Below are positions 61,752 to 64,000 of a stretch of 64,000 bases of DNA, one piece after another. Location: contig NZ_CP098252.1 in the NCBI RefSeq assembly GCF_027116575.1, positions 1,674,001 through 1,738,000 on the forward strand, read 5' to 3'. Made by a program: the position numbers and the translations under genes. The DNA is from Oxalobacter aliiformigenes. Lineage in GTDB: Bacteria > Pseudomonadota > Gammaproteobacteria > Burkholderiales > Burkholderiaceae_D. The notes beneath the pieces are model-generated. The model ran no database searches. It was not told the DNA's origin and worked only from the letters and a program-made list of their open reading frames with translations. Every line of letters starts with the position of its first letter. The stretch's first letter is position 1.

Positions 61752-62425
61752 ATGAGACCTGTCCCCGACTGTGGAGAAATAAATTATATCGGCAATGGGC
61801 ACCTCAGATACAGAAAAACCCTGGCAACAGGCGGTGATCCGGTAATCGGACGTGCCACTGCCATTTCCTGTGCCCTCGAAGGAACTGGATGCCGCCATCA
61901 GCTATGCACCAGAAAAACAAAAAAACGCACAGGACATCAGAAAACTGATTGAAGAAACGGGTCGGAAAGCCATTTTGAATCCCGTGATCTGCGTGACAAA
62001 CAGCATTCGGCGATATGACAAAAACAGCTGCAGGAAAACTTGGCGGACTTGATATCCTCGTTCTGATTCAGGTATGCAGATCGCAAAAGCGAAAACCAGT
62101 GAAATACCGGATGAACCGCTTCAGGATATCGTCATTATCAACGTAATTCCACTTTTCCGGACCATCAAAACTGCCTTGCTGCTGGCCGATCAGCTTATCT
62201 TCAAAAGGATCCGGGATCAATTCCGTCGTTTCCGATCCGATATGGATTCCCTTGCAAATCTGCGGTGGTCACTTTCCTGAGCAGATTCCCGAATCCGGAA
62301 AAAATACATTAAGGAAATGAGCTGGCCAACCGGCCGAACTGGTAGATATTTATCTATTTCTCGCTTCCGACGAATCCGGCTATATCACAACCGAAATATT
62401 CGGAATCAATAAGGGTTTCCACATC
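61752..62425 (+). pseudogene. Decayed YghA-like short-chain dehydrogenase
   Basis: Fragments in order match a YghA-type SDR. They include MRPVPDCGEINYIGNGHLRY and TGGDPVIGRATAIS at the start; AISYAPEKQKNAQDIRKLIE in another frame; LGGLDILVL; SEIPDEPLQD; TIKTALLL; GSGINSVVSDPIWIP; LQICGGHFPEQIPESG; and QPAELVDIYLFLASDESGYI near the end. There are several frameshifts and stops, and about 45 codons including the catalytic Tyr-x-x-x-Lys are missing. The nucleotide motif is also altered. The gene is dead; relatives are stress-linked oxidoreductases. Confidence 0.85.
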
Positions 62426-62475
62426 TCATTTCGTCCCCCTGTAAACCGGACAGTTTCATCCGTTTTTTTCAAACA

Positions 62476-62910
62476 CTATCCGGACTGAATCGACGCCAGT
62501 TTTTCTTCGACTCTCCGAGCGGAAATGGAACCTTCGACACGCGAACCATCTGCAAAATAAATGGTTGGCGTTGCTCTGACTTGCAATTCCGCCCCCAGTT
62601 CCAGAATCTTTTCATTGGGAAACAGACACCCGGCAGGCACTCTGCCGGGTTGCTCTCTTCTCAGCATCCATCCCTCCCATGCCTGTGCCGGATCAGCAGA
62701 ACACCAGATAGCATGTGACAGATACACGGAATCGACTGACAGAATATTGTAAGGGAAAACATAAACAGTAATATCGTTCACATCTTCCAGATTCTGTTCG
62801 AACTGCTGGCAATAATGACAATTCGGATCCGCAAAAAGAGCGATCACTCTTTTCCCGCTTCCTTTAACCATTTTGATCGCCAGTTCTTTCGGCAAACTGA
62901 TTTTTTCCAT
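62476..62910 (-). CDS. DsbC-type thioredoxin-fold protein without signal or dimer domain
   Basis: A 144-residue protein matching only the catalytic half of DsbC: linker helix KELAIKMVKGSGKR, active site CHYC (Cys31, Cys34), a second cysteine pair (IWCSADP and GCLFP) and the cis-proline in RATPTIYF. It lacks the N-terminal dimerisation domain and any signal peptide, yet AAGG at good spacing precedes the ATG, so it looks like a working gene rather than a fragment. It is probably cytoplasmic. The role is unknown. Confidence 0.75.
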   Translation of the reverse strand: MEKISLPKELAIKMVKGSGKRVIALFADPNCHYCQQFEQNLEDVNDITVYVFPYNILSVDSVYLSHAIWCSADPAQAWEGWMLRREQPGRVPAGCLFPNEKILELGAELQVRATPTIYFADGSRVEGSISARRVEEKLASIQSG

Positions 62911-63233
62911 ATCGCACCTTCTTTCTTCTGTAACGTATCAATCATGAAAATGCCGTTTCCGGACAGTTTTCCGTTTAACGACCGCTCCTTGAACCTCATT
63001 TCAAGCCTAATGATGCTCGCAAACATGAATGCTGATATGTCACAAAAAACGGAACCTAAAGAAGTCACACCTTCAGAAAATACCGGATAAAACAAACCTT
63101 GATTCATACTGTCCGGACTTTGCTGAAACAACCGGATATCGCCAGAGAGGACACTTCGTCTTTGCGTCAATAAAGAAACACGGAAACGATCATAAGGGAA
63201 TTAAACACGACGAATACTTTTTGAATACGTCAT
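62911..63233. other. Gap between the DsbC-like and permease genes
   Basis: About 320 bases with no convincing gene. A 48-codon frame at 62944-63090 (plus) has no ribosome site. No remnant of a DsbC N-terminal domain is visible on the minus strand. It should hold the DsbC-like promoter. Confidence 0.4.
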
Positions 63234-63253
63234 GTTTCTCTAGAATAAGAAAC
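63234..63253. promoter_or_regulatory. Inverted repeat over a -10-like element upstream of the permease
   Basis: GTTTCT and AGAAAC are perfect inverted arms separated by eight bases, and TAGAAT, a -10-like hexamer, lies within. It is about 30 bases upstream of the amino-acid permease start, a plausible operator. Confidence 0.35.
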
Positions 63254-63279
63254 CGTGATCACCCTCGGAAATTGCAGAA

Positions 63280-64000
63280 ATGCCATCCATCAAAAACAAA
63301 CCCGTTGCCATATCTGAAACCGGACACGATACACCTCGCCGGATTCTTCGTTTGCATGAAGCCGTAACCCTGATCGTCGGACTGGTTATAGGGGCAGGTA
63401 TTTTCAAAACACCTGCCGTTGTAGCCCATATGACCGGCAACACCATTGCCATGTTCGGATCATGGATTCTGGGAGGAATCATTTCCCTGATCGGTGCACT
63501 CTGTTATGCGGAGCTTGCATCCACCTATCCTCATGCAGGTGGAGACTACCATTTCCTGCAGCGCGCTTATGGCAGACCGGTATCCTTTCTGTTCGGATGG
63601 GCCCGACTTTCCGTCATTACGACCGGTTCCATCGCATTGCTGGGATTTGTTTTCGGTGACTATATGAACCGTATCTGGCCACTTGATTTTTTTGATACAG
63701 ATTCCGGCCCTTTCATCTATGCCATCTCGATTATCCTGATTCTGTCCTGGCTTAATCTGAGAAATATCCGGACCGGTATGGTGACCCAATCCCTGTTTAC
63801 CGGACTCCAGATCCTCTGTCTTTTCATGATTATCGGGACTGCCGTTTACCTTCATCTGTCAGGAACGAATACTTCCCCGTACTCTCCGGTTCCCGCCTCT
63901 CTCCCCGTTTCATCCAACTTCGGTCTGGCAATGGTCTTCGTTCTGCTCACCTTCGGCGGCTGGAATGAAGCAGCCTATATCAGTGCCGAATTGAAAAACG
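63280..64000 (+). CDS. APC-family amino-acid permease, N-terminal part
   Basis: Partial gene cut by the right edge; about 240 residues are visible. It opens MPSIKNKPVAISETGHDTPR and then shows the first APC helices, including the substrate-loop phrase VIGAGIFKTPAVVAHMTGN and CYAELASTYPHAGGDYHFLQ. Six to seven helices are present, ending in GGWNEAAYISAELKN. The pattern is of the LAT/APC type; the substrate is unknown. No strong ribosome site precedes the ATG. Confidence 0.88.
   Translation, partial: MPSIKNKPVAISETGHDTPRRILRLHEAVTLIVGLVIGAGIFKTPAVVAHMTGNTIAMFGSWILGGIISLIGALCYAELASTYPHAGGDYHFLQRAYGRPVSFLFGWARLSVITTGSIALLGFVFGDYMNRIWPLDFFDTDSGPFIYAISIILILSWLNLRNIRTGMVTQSLFTGLQILCLFMIIGTAVYLHLSGTNTSPYSPVPASLPVSSNFGLAMVFVLLTFGGWNEAAYISAELKN

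Noticed and set aside
62944-63090. A 48-codon plus-strand frame upstream of the permease
   Set aside because: No ribosome site, low-information sequence and no recognisable family.

Overview
The window reads as chromosomal DNA of a betaproteobacterium, most likely Burkholderiales/Oxalobacteraceae. Grounds: a Burkholderiales-type trimeric porin, typical betaproteobacterial versions of AlaA, Hom, ThrC, MoeA, Mfd, YbiT and GlnB, the nadE-glnB pair, and the queE-queD-tadA-ldcA string. The moderate GC content and an oxygen-independent ubiquinone operon (ubiU-ubiV-ubiT) would fit an anaerobe such as Oxalobacter, but that genus is inference. I see no rRNA, tRNA, CRISPR array, prophage or insertion sequence.

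Layout. 1-4.5 kb (minus): a NitT/TauT-type ABC importer (ATPase, permease, porin, binding protein, start of an MDR oxidoreductase) behind a clear sigma70-type promoter and a small palindrome. 4.7-7.9 kb: UspA-type protein, hom and alaA. 8-12.1 kb: Mth938-like protein, Bcp peroxiredoxin, PIN-PhoH ATPase, and a divergent HxlR regulator/ABM-like enzyme pair with a candidate operator. 12.2-16.7 kb: a Sel1-like secreted protein, clpB with a textbook sigma32 promoter, and crcB behind a fluoride riboswitch. 17-27 kb: moaE, nadAC, ybiT, ldcA, tadA, queD, queE and a GGDEF-EAL protein, followed by an AT-rich gap.

27.6-41.1 kb: guaBA, a 2-hydroxyacid dehydrogenase, rpmBG, thrC-moeA-moaD, nadE-glnB, a GNAT protein, a Sel1 lipoprotein, an Smr protein and trxB. 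41.4-50.9 kb: ftsK and ispF, both broken by single-base changes in homopolymers, plus lolA, ispD, mfd and a three-part stress-type protein behind a sigmaE-like promoter. 51-59.3 kb: a MarC-family protein, ubiUVT and a three-gene yhiI-rbbA-yhhJ exporter. 59.3-64 kb: periplasmic MBL hydrolase, FMN reductase, a double-DUF1540 protein, a decayed YghA-like dehydrogenase, a truncated DsbC-like protein and the start of an amino-acid permease.

Most of the window is housekeeping metabolism: threonine and alanine synthesis, purines, NAD, molybdopterin, queuosine, isoprenoids, ribosomal proteins, DNA repair and chromosome segregation. The alaA-hom / thrC-moeA-moaD / moaE / clpB pieces look like one ancestral cluster scattered by rearrangement. 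The less ordinary material is the three-part stress protein, the truncated DsbC, the exported LdcA, the fluoride switch, and the two homopolymer frameshifts, which may be sequencing errors.
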